A program made the position numbers and the translations under genes. From Candidatus Methylomirabilota bacterium (lineage in GTDB: Bacteria; Methylomirabilota; Methylomirabilia; Rokubacteriales; CSP1-6): a DNA stretch of 35,268 bases. Below, one piece after another: positions 19,052-27,714 of the stretch. The stretch covers positions 1 through 35,268 of the forward strand of contig DASYTI010000143.1 of assembly GCA_036002485.1 (NCBI GenBank), written 5' to 3'. Under the pieces are notes generated by a model. It was not told where the DNA came from and searched no databases. It was given only the letters and a program-made list of their open reading frames with translations. Within the stretch, counting starts at the first letter, position 1, and the number at the start of each line of letters is the position of its first letter.

Positions 19052-19221
19052 GTGTCGTCCTCGAGAACGGCGAGCAGGGCCGCCTTGCGCGGATCGCCGC
19101 CCGCCGGAGGAGACCACTGGACGTGAATCACCGAGACCCCGATCTGCTCGAGCTCCTCCGCGAAGCTCTCGAGCCCGCAGTTGATCACGCGAATCTCCTG
19201 GGCGAAGACGTCGCGGATCAT
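19048..19221 (-). CDS. 57-residue stand-alone module between FdrA-like and DUF1116 subunits
   Basis: An ATG at 19221, overlapping the upstream stop as ATGA, encodes MIRDVFAQEIRVINCGLESF followed by a VSVIHVQWSPPAGGDP strand and a short acidic tail. From memory, this VIN-GLE-F ... VDW-PPAGG pattern occurs at the FdrA/DUF1116 boundary, usually fused to one of the larger proteins. Here it is a separate gene with 4-base overlaps at both ends, so it is almost certainly translated with its neighbours and part of the same complex. It is short enough to be missed by gene finders. Confidence 0.7.
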   Translation of the reverse strand: MIRDVFAQEIRVINCGLESFAEELEQIGVSVIHVQWSPPAGGDPRKAALLAVLEDDT

Positions 19222-20750
19222 GGCTCGGGGTTTGCGATGGCGGCGGCGGCGCGGGCGGCCTGGGCATTGGAGGGCAGCACCCACGCGCCGGCGCTCTCGA
19301 GCTTGGCCACCTGCGAGGACAATCCCTGCGGATCGCCCTCGGTGCCGATCACGCTGGCCACCACGTGCAGCGCGCGTCCGTCCTGCCTCGCGCGCTCTCG
19401 CGCGGCGCGCAGAGCCGGCAGGAGATCTCCGGCCGGATCGGCGGCCGCGCCATGACCCAGCACGATGTCGAGGAGAAGGACGGCCACCCGGGAGTCCTTG
19501 GCCAGCGCGGTTATGGCGTCGATGCGGGAAGTTGGATCGATCATCGGATGCGCGCGCCCGAGGGTGAATTCATCCGCGCCGAGGTCGACGATGCGGTGCA
19601 CGCTGTCCACCCTCGGGCGGAGATTGCCGGAGACGGGGCCCAGGAGTGGTTCCAGGAGGAGCAGGGCCTCGTAGGCCAGCGTGCCGCCGGCATAGAGCCC
19701 ATGCACCGAGCGCGGGCCGGGGCCGAGCGTCCGCCGGGCCTCCGCGATCCGACGACCGATGGCCGCACTGTCTCCGGAGAAGGGACGGGCCGTCCACGGC
19801 TCGTGTCGCAGCGCCGCGAGCGCCGCCTCCGCGGCGTCCTCGAGCGTGGAGACCATTTGGACTTTCTCGCCCGCGGAAGCGCCGATCTCGCCGCCGAGCA
19901 GGGCGACGACGGCCGGCTTGCCGAAGCCGCGGAGCCTGTCCTCGACCTGGCGCCGGATCTCCGGTGATGGCGGCTTGCCGATCACGATGACGAGCTCCGT
20001 CTCCGCGTCGTCCCCCAGCGCGTCGAGCGCGCCTAAGGTCATGAGCCCTCCCACGGCATGGTTCATATCACGGCCGCCCACGCCTATGGCCTGCGAGATG
20101 CCCTCGCCGCGGGCGGCGAGAAGGCAGGCGACCTGCTGGAGCCCGGTGCCCGAGGCCGCCACGAGACCGATCCGCCCGCGCGGCACGGCATTGGCGAAGC
20201 CGAGAGGCGCGCCGCTCAGATAAGCCGTGCCGCAGTCGGGACCCATGAGGAGCAGGCCCCTGTCTCGGGCGAGGCGCTTGAGGACCACCTCGTCCTCGAC
20301 GCTGACATGGTCGCTGAAGAGCATGACGTGAAGTCCCAGGCGGAGCGCCTTGCGCGCCTCCGCGGCGGCCCAGGCGCCGGGCACGGAGATCAGGGCGAGA
20401 TTGGCGCCCGGGAGCTGGCGGTGCGCGCTCTCCATGGTGCGCGGCAGGACGCGGCCCGCGGCGCTGAGCCGCCGCTCGGTGGCGGCCAGGAGCTCTTCGG
20501 CGCGCGCGAGGGCCGCGCGGGCCAGGCTCTCCGAATCCGCTTCGACGACGATGACGAGATCGTTCGGACCCGCCCTCTCCGCCTCGGCCGTGAGAAGTCC
20601 GGACTGGCGCAGGACGTCGTGGTTGGCCGGCGTGCCCATGAGGGCGGCGACTTCTCTGACCCCCGCGGACGTCCGGAGATCCCGCGCCAGGGCGAGGAGG
20701 GCGACGGAATCCTGGTAGGCGCTCTTCTTGACGAGGCCCGCCTGGGTCAT
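19218..20750 (-). CDS. FdrA-like protein, AllF-type subunit
   Basis: The 510 residues match FdrA/AllF, a protein with a succinyl-CoA-synthetase-like fold that in E. coli is a subunit of oxamate carbamoyltransferase. The N-terminus LVKKSAYQDSVALLALARDL (6-25) is typical. Residues 169-176 read MGPDCGTA, 199-203 ASGTG and 223-230 GVGGRDMN, corresponding to CoA/nucleotide-binding and phosphohistidine-loop regions of the ligase fold. The C-terminal half has ADEFTLGRAHPMIDPTSRID and VLLLDIVLGHGAAADPAGDL. ATGA overlaps link it to the DUF2877 gene upstream and to the 57-residue gene downstream. The family call is firm; the reaction is inferred from E. coli. Confidence 0.9.
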   Translation of the reverse strand: MTQAGLVKKSAYQDSVALLALARDLRTSAGVREVAALMGTPANHDVLRQSGLLTAEAERAGPNDLVIVVEADSESLARAALARAEELLAATERRLSAAGRVLPRTMESAHRQLPGANLALISVPGAWAAAEARKALRLGLHVMLFSDHVSVEDEVVLKRLARDRGLLLMGPDCGTAYLSGAPLGFANAVPRGRIGLVAASGTGLQQVACLLAARGEGISQAIGVGGRDMNHAVGGLMTLGALDALGDDAETELVIVIGKPPSPEIRRQVEDRLRGFGKPAVVALLGGEIGASAGEKVQMVSTLEDAAEAALAALRHEPWTARPFSGDSAAIGRRIAEARRTLGPGPRSVHGLYAGGTLAYEALLLLEPLLGPVSGNLRPRVDSVHRIVDLGADEFTLGRAHPMIDPTSRIDAITALAKDSRVAVLLLDIVLGHGAAADPAGDLLPALRAARERARQDGRALHVVASVIGTEGDPQGLSSQVAKLESAGAWVLPSNAQAARAAAAIANPEP

Positions 20751-21661
20751 GCGACGCTGCCGCGCTCGAGGGCGCGACCGGCGAGGCGGATGCCATGGAG
20801 CGTGTCCGCTCCCGAGGTGGCGCCCAACCGAGCCAGGCCCTTGGCGGCCCGCCTTGCCGCCTCGACGGACTCCGCCGTCACGACGGCCAGCACGGGCTCG
20901 GCGAAGCGCCCGGCCAGCGCCTCCAGCACGAAGTCCCGGGCGATGTCCGTGGTTCGAGTGCGTGCCGCGGCGGCGAGCGCGTCCGTGACTCGAGAATTCA
21001 CGGCCAGCCAGTCCGGCCTCAGCCGGTGGAGGACGGCCAGCGCTCCGACCACGCAGTCATCTCCCGCGGGCGTCAGGCCCTCGCCGAGCCCGATGAGGGC
21101 ACCCGCCGCCGCGGTGACCGCGCCGCCGTCGAGAGAAGCGAGGCCGCGCTCGAAGGCTCGAGCGGCGGGCAAGATGCTCGAACTGGTTGCTCGCGCGGCT
21201 TCCTCCAGCGCGTTGGGGGGGAAATCGAGACGGCCGGGCGGCATGCGGAGGTCGACGCATTCGGCGGCCGTCCAGTCGAACGCCCCGGCGCTGAGCGGCA
21301 TACCCGGCGCTACCGTTCCACGCTCGGGAAGCCGCGAGAGCGCCATCGCGAAAGGGGCCGCGAGGAGCCCGGGTGCCTGGAGGGTGAGCAAGCGACCATC
21401 GGACCAGAGCACGTTGATCGCGCGCTCGAAGACCGAATGGACTCGACCGGCCAGCGAAGGGGCTCGATGCGCCCTCTCGCGAGTGTGGCTCCCCAGCCGG
21501 GTCACACTCAATTGGGACTGGGGGGGAGCGGCGCCGCTCCCGATGGAGGGTTGGTTCGGCTCGCCTCGCGGCTGCGCCTCACAGTGCCATCCCCAGACCC
21601 CCCCACCGAATTCACTAGCGGTGGGCGCGAGAATCCAGGCGGGCATGGCGATTGGGATCAT
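20747..21661 (-). CDS. DUF2877 protein, AllH-like subunit, with unusual N-terminal extension
   Basis: From about residue 70 the protein matches DUF2877 (AllH/YlbF): SVFERAINVLWSDGRLLTLQ, then GLGEGLTPAGDDCVVGALAV and a C-terminal GATSGADTLHGIRLAG. AllH is the third subunit of E. coli oxamate carbamoyltransferase. I kept the ATG at 21661 because it overlaps the livF stop (ATGA) like its neighbours, giving 304 residues. However, the first 52 residues (rich in Gly, Pro, Gln) do not look like the family, and their DNA has C/G runs and an 18-base perfect palindrome. A GTG at 21505 would give 252 residues, nearer the family length. The extension may come from inserted repeat-like DNA read in frame. 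Confidence 0.85.
   Translation of the reverse strand: MIPIAMPAWILAPTASEFGGGVWGWHCEAQPRGEPNQPSIGSGAAPPQSQLSVTRLGSHTRERAHRAPSLAGRVHSVFERAINVLWSDGRLLTLQAPGLLAAPFAMALSRLPERGTVAPGMPLSAGAFDWTAAECVDLRMPPGRLDFPPNALEEAARATSSSILPAARAFERGLASLDGGAVTAAAGALIGLGEGLTPAGDDCVVGALAVLHRLRPDWLAVNSRVTDALAAAARTRTTDIARDFVLEALAGRFAEPVLAVVTAESVEAARRAAKGLARLGATSGADTLHGIRLAGRALERGSVA
21524..21541. repeat. 18-base perfect palindrome inside the 5' end of the DUF2877 gene
   Basis: GGGAGCGGCGCCGCTCCC is its own reverse complement. It lies in a G-run-rich stretch of about 120 bases between the livF stop and the conserved part of the DUF2877 gene. It could fold as an mRNA hairpin or be the remains of an inserted element. Confidence 0.7.
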
Positions 21662-22383
21662 ACACGGCGTCCGAGATACGCGTCGATCACGGCGGGATTC
21701 TCCCGCACGGCCTGGGCGGGCCCTTCGATGGTGATGCGGCCACGCTCGAGGACATAGGCGCGATCGGCCAGGGCCAGGGCCTGGGCGGCCATTTGCTCGA
21801 CGAGCAGTATAGTCACCCCTTCCGCTCTCAGCCGCTCGATGGCGGCGAAGACTTCGCGCACGAGCATGGGCGCCAGGCCCAGCGAGGGCTCGTCGAGGAG
21901 CAGCACGCGCGGACGCCCCATGAGGCCCCGCGCCACGGCCAGCATCTGCTGCTGGCCGCCCGACAGGCTGGCCGCCGGGCTGCCGAGCCTCCCGGCGAGA
22001 GCGGGGAAGAGCGAGAGCGCGCGCTCGAGGTCGGCGCGAATGGCCTTCTCATCGCGCCGGCCCGGGCGGGCCACGGCTCCGAGCAGGAGGTTGTCGCTCA
22101 CGCTCTGATCGCCGAAGATCCCGCGTCCCTCGGGCACGAGCGAGATTCCACGTCGCGCCACCCACCAGGAGGGCCGTCCGGCGATGTCGTGGCCATGGGC
22201 GGCGATGCGACCGGCGGCGGGACGGAGGACGCCCGCGATGGCCTTGAGCAGCGTGGTCTTGCCCGCGCCATTTCCTCCGATGACCGAGACGATTTCCCCT
22301 TGCCGTACCTCGAGGGAGACGTCGTGGAGCGCGCCCACGGCGCCGTAGGAGACGTCGAGGCCGGACACGGTGAGGGCGGTCAT
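21658..22383 (-). CDS. livF: Branched-chain-amino-acid-type ABC transporter ATPase (LivF)
   Basis: LivF is one of the two ATPases of high-affinity hydrophobic amino acid/amide importers. The 241 residues carry Walker A GGNGAGKT (36-43), an intact signature LSGGQQQMLAVARGLMGRP, Walker B VLLLDEPSLGLAP, the H-loop position as LLVEQ (Gln, normal for LivF) and the ENPAVIDAYLG C-terminus. The ATG overlaps the livM-livG stop (ATGA); upstream in-frame codons are a shadow of livG. Its partner ATPase is the C-terminal half of the preceding fusion. Confidence 0.95.
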   Translation of the reverse strand: MTALTVSGLDVSYGAVGALHDVSLEVRQGEIVSVIGGNGAGKTTLLKAIAGVLRPAAGRIAAHGHDIAGRPSWWVARRGISLVPEGRGIFGDQSVSDNLLLGAVARPGRRDEKAIRADLERALSLFPALAGRLGSPAASLSGGQQQMLAVARGLMGRPRVLLLDEPSLGLAPMLVREVFAAIERLRAEGVTILLVEQMAAQALALADRAYVLERGRITIEGPAQAVRENPAVIDAYLGRRV

Positions 22384-24209
22384 GGGGCGGCGCCGAGATA
22401 GGCCTCGATGACGGCGGGGTCGCGCCGGATGTCTTGAGGGGCGCCGTCGGCGATGACGCGGCCGTAGTCGAGCACGGTGATGCGATCGGATACCGCCATC
22501 ACCAGGTCCATGTGGTGCTCGACGAGAATGGCGGTCAGGCCGCCCTCCCGGCATAGCTCCGTCAGCTGGCGATCGAGCAGACCGATCTCGATGGGAGAGA
22601 GCCCGGCCGCGGGCTCGTCGAGCATGAGCAGAATGGGCTGGGTGGCCAGGGCCCGCGCGATCTCGAGCCGGCGCCTGAGCCCGGCGGGCAGGGAAGCCGC
22701 GTCCTGCGCGGCGAGGCCGCCGAGCTCCTGAGCCTCGAGGTGGGCGCGCGAGGTCGACTGGATCTCGGACTCGCGCCGCCGCGCGACCGGTGTCGCGACC
22801 AGAGCGCCGAGCACGGAGCCCAGTCGCGGGCCGGCCACGCCGACGGCGACATTGTCCCGGACGCTGAGCTCGCCGAAGAGCTGTGCGGTCTGAAAGGTAC
22901 GCGCCACTCCGCGCCGGGCGACCGCATAGGGTTGAAGCCCCGCCAGGGATCGGCCCTCGAGGGTGAAGTTGCCGCGATCCGGCGTGTAGTAGCCGGAGAG
23001 CACGTTGAGAAGCGTGGTCTTGCCGGCGCCATTGGGGCCGATGACGGCGTGAATACTTCCCCGCTCGACCACGAGATCTGCCTCGGCGAGCGCGGCCACG
23101 CCGCCGAAGGACAAGCTCACGTCGCTCGCTCGGAGGAGAGGACCGACCCCCTCACCCTTCCCTCTCCCCCACTGGGGGAGAGGGTTAGTGGGTGGCTCGG
23201 CTCGGTGGGGCACCGTAGTGATCCCTCTCCCCTCTGGGGAGAGGGTCGCCGTTCGAGCCGAGACGCTCGCCTCGAGCGACGAGGCGAGGGCTGAATAGGT
23301 AGGGGCGGGCCGCCCACGGCGCGCCTTCGATAAGGCGCCGACCACGCCCTCGGGCAGCCAGTAGATCGAGATCAGGAGGAGCGTGCCGTAGAGGATGAGG
23401 CGATAGTCGATGAGCCGAGTCAGCAGCTCGGGCAGCAGAGTCAGGGCGAGGCTGCCCACCACGGGACCGGCGATGCGGCCGAGCCCGCCGAAAAGGAGCG
23501 CGAGAAGAAACAGGATGGAGGTCTGGAGCGTGAAGCTGTCAGGGGAGATATAGCCGTTGGCGAACGTGAAGAGAGCGCCGGCCGCTCCCGCGAAGGCGGC
23601 CGACACGGTGAAGGCCACGATGCGGACATAGTAGGCCGAGAGCCCCAGGGACTCGGCCGCGACCTCGCTCTCCTTCACGGCAAGAAAGGCGCGCCCCCAG
23701 GCCGAGCCTCTGAGGTTGGCGGTGAGCCAGAGCGCGAGCGCCGCGGCGAGCATCACCGTCCAGTAGTGGCTGCGCAGCGCGGGCTTCGGGATATTGAAGA
23801 TGCCGCCCGGGCCTCCTGTCACCGAGCCCCACTCGATCAGCACGCCCTCCACGATGAGGCCGAAGGCGATGGTGACCATGGCGAGGTAGGGGCCGGACAC
23901 GCGAAGGGCCGCCGCGGCGACGGCCGCGCCCACGACGGAGGTGACGACGATGGCCGCCACCATGGCCGCCCATTGGTTGAGCCCCGCGCGGGTGACGCAC
24001 AGGGCGGCCGTATAGGCGCCGAAGGCATAGAGCCCCGCATGGCCGAGCGAGGTCTGCCCGGTGAAGCCCGCGAGGACATTGAGCCCCGAGGTCACGATGG
24101 TCAGGAGCCCGATGCTGATGGCGACGTAGAGATAGTACGTATTCGACGTGAGGAGCGGGATGGCGGCGGCCGTCCCGGCCATGACGATCCAACCCAGCCG
24201 CTCTCTCAC
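22380..24209 (-). CDS. livMG: LivM-LivG fusion: permease and ATPase in one protein, linked by a repeat-encoded segment
   Basis: The 609-residue protein joins two usually separate subunits. Residues 1-300 are a LivM permease with multiple membrane segments (ISIGLLTIVTSGLNVLAGFTGQTSLGHAG region, 31-59; EGVVGALSKARRGR at the end). Residues 359-609 are a LivG ATPase: Walker A GPNGAGKT (391-398), Walker B ILLMLDEPAAGLSP, H-loop LVEHHMD and the AVIEAYLG end. The ABC signature is degenerate, LPAGLRRRLEIARAL (508-521), lacking the usual Gln after Gly. Residues about 301-356 are a Pro/Gly-rich linker read through a palindromic repeat (23145-23308). The start is a GTG overlapping the livH stop (GTGA); the frame remains open upstream but there only shadows livH. 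Confidence 0.92.
   Translation of the reverse strand: MRERLGWIVMAGTAAAIPLLTSNTYYLYVAISIGLLTIVTSGLNVLAGFTGQTSLGHAGLYAFGAYTAALCVTRAGLNQWAAMVAAIVVTSVVGAAVAAAALRVSGPYLAMVTIAFGLIVEGVLIEWGSVTGGPGGIFNIPKPALRSHYWTVMLAAALALWLTANLRGSAWGRAFLAVKESEVAAESLGLSAYYVRIVAFTVSAAFAGAAGALFTFANGYISPDSFTLQTSILFLLALLFGGLGRIAGPVVGSLALTLLPELLTRLIDYRLILYGTLLLISIYWLPEGVVGALSKARRGRPAPTYSALASSLEASVSARTATLSPEGRGITTVPHRAEPPTNPLPQWGRGKGEGVGPLLRASDVSLSFGGVAALAEADLVVERGSIHAVIGPNGAGKTTLLNVLSGYYTPDRGNFTLEGRSLAGLQPYAVARRGVARTFQTAQLFGELSVRDNVAVGVAGPRLGSVLGALVATPVARRRESEIQSTSRAHLEAQELGGLAAQDAASLPAGLRRRLEIARALATQPILLMLDEPAAGLSPIEIGLLDRQLTELCREGGLTAILVEHHMDLVMAVSDRITVLDYGRVIADGAPQDIRRDPAVIEAYLGAAP
23145..23308 (+). repeat. Palindromic repeat family, copy 2, inside the livM-livG gene
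   Basis: Hairpins lie at 23160-23184 (CCCTCTCCCCC, loop ACT, GGGGGAGAGGG, identical to copy 1's first hairpin) and 23223-23245 (CCCTCTCCCC/GGGGAGAGGG). They are followed by GCCGTTCGAGCCGAGA, a GC-rich dyad and GCGAGGGCTGAATAGGTAGG. The element is open in the livMG frame and encodes linker residues about 301-355, including ATLSPEGRG and NPLPQWGRGKGEG. Confidence 0.85.
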
Positions 24210-25075
24210 ACCCGTCTCGAGGGCTTCTGGCCCAGGAGTCCCCAGGGCCGGGCGATGAGCACCGCGATCACGAGACCGAAGCCCACGATCTCGCGGGCCC
24301 GCGTGGAGACGTAGCCGGCCACGAACGATTCCACGAGGCCATAGCCGAGGCCGGCCAGGATGATGCCGGGCGCGGAGGTCAGTCCCCCGATGATGGCCAC
24401 CGCGAAGGCCTTGAGCCCGATGATGGTGCCCATCTGCGGCGCCACGTTGAGGAGCGGCGCGAGGAGCACGCCGGCGATCCCCGCGAGGAGCGCGGAGAGG
24501 GCATAGGCGACCATGACGGCGCGCGGGATGTTGATGCCCAGGAGCCCGGCCGCCTCGGGATTCCAGGCCACGGCCTTGAGCTGCTTGCCGTAGGACGTCC
24601 GGTGATAGAAGAGCTGGACCAGCCCCATGAGGGCGAGGCCGACCACCGGGACCAGGAGCTCTTGAGGGTAGAAGCCCACGGAGCCGACCATGATCGGCTT
24701 CTGCATGAGCGGCGAGGGAAAGGCACGGGCATCCTTGCCAAAGGTCAGCTGGGCCACGTTCTCGGCGATGATGCCCACGGCGATGGTGGCAAGGAGCCAC
24801 GCCGGGGAGGCCCGCAAGAAGAAAGGACGGACGGCCACGCGCTCGACGAGGGCGCCGTAGCCGGCGAGGGCGACGAGGGCGATCAGGAGCGCCACGGGAA
24901 AGGGCCAGCCCAGCGCGACGAAGCCCGCGTAGGCCCCCACGGCCCCCGCCATCACGGCGTGGCCCTGGGAGAAGTTCATGGTCCGGCTGGTCACCCAGGT
25001 GATGTGGTACCCGAGGGCGACCAGCCCGTACATGCTGCCGAGGGCCAGCCCCGTGACGAGCAGCTGGATCGTCAT
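24206..25075 (-). CDS. livH: Branched-chain-amino-acid-type ABC transporter permease (LivH)
   Basis: LivH is the first membrane permease of the importer. The 289 residues begin MTIQLLVTGLALGSMYGLVA and show the family pattern NFSQGHAVMAGAVGAYAGF, about eight hydrophobic segments, and the loop GLKAFAVAIIGGLTSAPGII that contacts the ATPase. The gene lies 70 bases after livK with no other gene between, and its stop overlaps the GTG of livMG. Gene order K-H-MG-F matches Liv/urea/amide transporters, which import branched-chain amino acids, urea or short amides; sequence alone does not distinguish them. Confidence 0.95.
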   Translation of the reverse strand: MTIQLLVTGLALGSMYGLVALGYHITWVTSRTMNFSQGHAVMAGAVGAYAGFVALGWPFPVALLIALVALAGYGALVERVAVRPFFLRASPAWLLATIAVGIIAENVAQLTFGKDARAFPSPLMQKPIMVGSVGFYPQELLVPVVGLALMGLVQLFYHRTSYGKQLKAVAWNPEAAGLLGINIPRAVMVAYALSALLAGIAGVLLAPLLNVAPQMGTIIGLKAFAVAIIGGLTSAPGIILAGLGYGLVESFVAGYVSTRAREIVGFGLVIAVLIARPWGLLGQKPSRRV

Positions 25076-25145
25076 TCGATGCGGGGTCCTCGAATGGCCC
25101 CCGCACTCCCCCGGTTTCGCGCTTCGGCTCGCTCTCGCGCTTGCA

Positions 25146-26324
25146 CTACCTCGGGGCGACGGGAACGATCTTGCCGCCTTTCCACACGACCATGACGTAG
25201 TCCTCGTCCGTCAAGGCGTCGTGCTGCTCGGCCGTGAAGGGCCGCTTGTAGGACTTGATGAGGCCCTTGTACTCGCTCTTCAGGCTCTCGAGAGCATCCC
25301 GCACCTTGGAGCCGTCGGTGGCGCCGGCCTGCTCGATGGCGAGGGCGACGAGATGCAGGCCGTCATAGGCGTTGGCGGTGCCCACGGGCGCGATGACGTC
25401 GCCCGGCTCCTTGATGCCGTGCTTCTCGCGCAGCATCTTGAGCACGTACTGCCCGCGCTCGTTCTGCTTGCCGAAGAAGGTGTAGGTCTGCAGGAAGACG
25501 ACGCCGTCGGAGAGATCACCCGTCAACTCGGCGAAGCGGCCGCCCGAGATCCCCCAGTGCGAGATCATGGCCGTGTCCCAGCCGAGCTTGGCCTTGGAGC
25601 GCAGAACCTGGGCGCCCTCGGGGGCATTGGCCACGAGCACGATGTGATCGGCCCCGGCGTTCTTGAGCCGGAGGAGCTGCGGGCTCATGTCCGGATCGCC
25701 CCAGTTGAAGCGCTCCACGCCCACCGCTTTGATGCCCTTTTCCCCGAACCACTTGGTCAGCCCCGTCTCGTTCGACTGCCCCCAGGGCGTGTTCTCGAGG
25801 AGGAGACCGGGCTTGCTCTTCTTCATCGTCTCCATGGCGTAGCGGGACAGGAACCGGTCGACGTAGTCGTCATTGGCGGAGACGCGGAAGACATAGTTCG
25901 GGCTTTGCCCGTTGCGCGTGATGTTGGTGCCGGCCGCCCACGCGCCCATGTACGGGGTCTTGAGCTCGTGCCAGACGGGCACCTGGGCCAGGGCCACGGT
26001 GGTGTGCAGCCCGCCGAACACGGCCACGACCTTCTCGCGCTCCACCAGCTCGCGCGCGATGGTGACGCCCTTCTGCGGATTGCCCTCGTCGTCGCGGATG
26101 ACCAGCTCGAGCTTCCGGCCTCCGAGCACGCCGCCCTTGGCGTTGATCTCGTCGATGGCGATCTGGAGCCCGCGCTTGATGGCCTCGCCCGAGGCGGCCG
26201 AGCCGCCGGAGACGGCGGCGGAGAGCCCGATCTTGACCGGCTCCTTGGACTGGGCAAGCGCCGGTCCCGTCGTGGCGAACACGACGGACAGGAGCGAGGC
26301 GATGACGACGGCGAAGCGACGCAT
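25146..26324 (-). CDS. livK: ABC transporter periplasmic substrate-binding protein (Liv/amide type)
   Basis: The 392-residue protein has a clear Sec signal peptide: MRRFAVVIASLLSVVFATTG, with a likely cut after PALA at residue 24 and no lipobox cysteine. The mature protein starts QSKEPVKIGLSAAVSGGSAA, the type I periplasmic-binding fold of the Peripla_BP_6/Liv family, with VAVFGGLHTTVALAQVPVW and VYTFFG-like hinge strands further on. A strong AAGGAGGT lies six bases before the ATG. Only 25 bases separate it from the NtrX stop, so it is probably on the same transcript as the two-component system. The ligand could be an amino acid, amide or ureide; the nearby carbamoyltransferase-like genes favour the last two (inference). 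Confidence 0.93.
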   Translation of the reverse strand: MRRFAVVIASLLSVVFATTGPALAQSKEPVKIGLSAAVSGGSAASGEAIKRGLQIAIDEINAKGGVLGGRKLELVIRDDEGNPQKGVTIARELVEREKVVAVFGGLHTTVALAQVPVWHELKTPYMGAWAAGTNITRNGQSPNYVFRVSANDDYVDRFLSRYAMETMKKSKPGLLLENTPWGQSNETGLTKWFGEKGIKAVGVERFNWGDPDMSPQLLRLKNAGADHIVLVANAPEGAQVLRSKAKLGWDTAMISHWGISGGRFAELTGDLSDGVVFLQTYTFFGKQNERGQYVLKMLREKHGIKEPGDVIAPVGTANAYDGLHLVALAIEQAGATDGSKVRDALESLKSEYKGLIKSYKRPFTAEQHDALTDEDYVMVVWKGGKIVPVAPR

Positions 26325-26349
26325 GCGAACCTCCTTGGCGGGTCGGGGC

Positions 26350-27713
<1,364 letters not shown>

Positions 27714-27714
<1 letters not shown>

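Noticed and set aside
24210-25106. N-terminal extension of the livM-livG frame up to 25106
   Set aside because: The extra 299 codons are a shifted reading of livH; the GTG at 24209 overlapping the livH stop fits the junction style of the operon.
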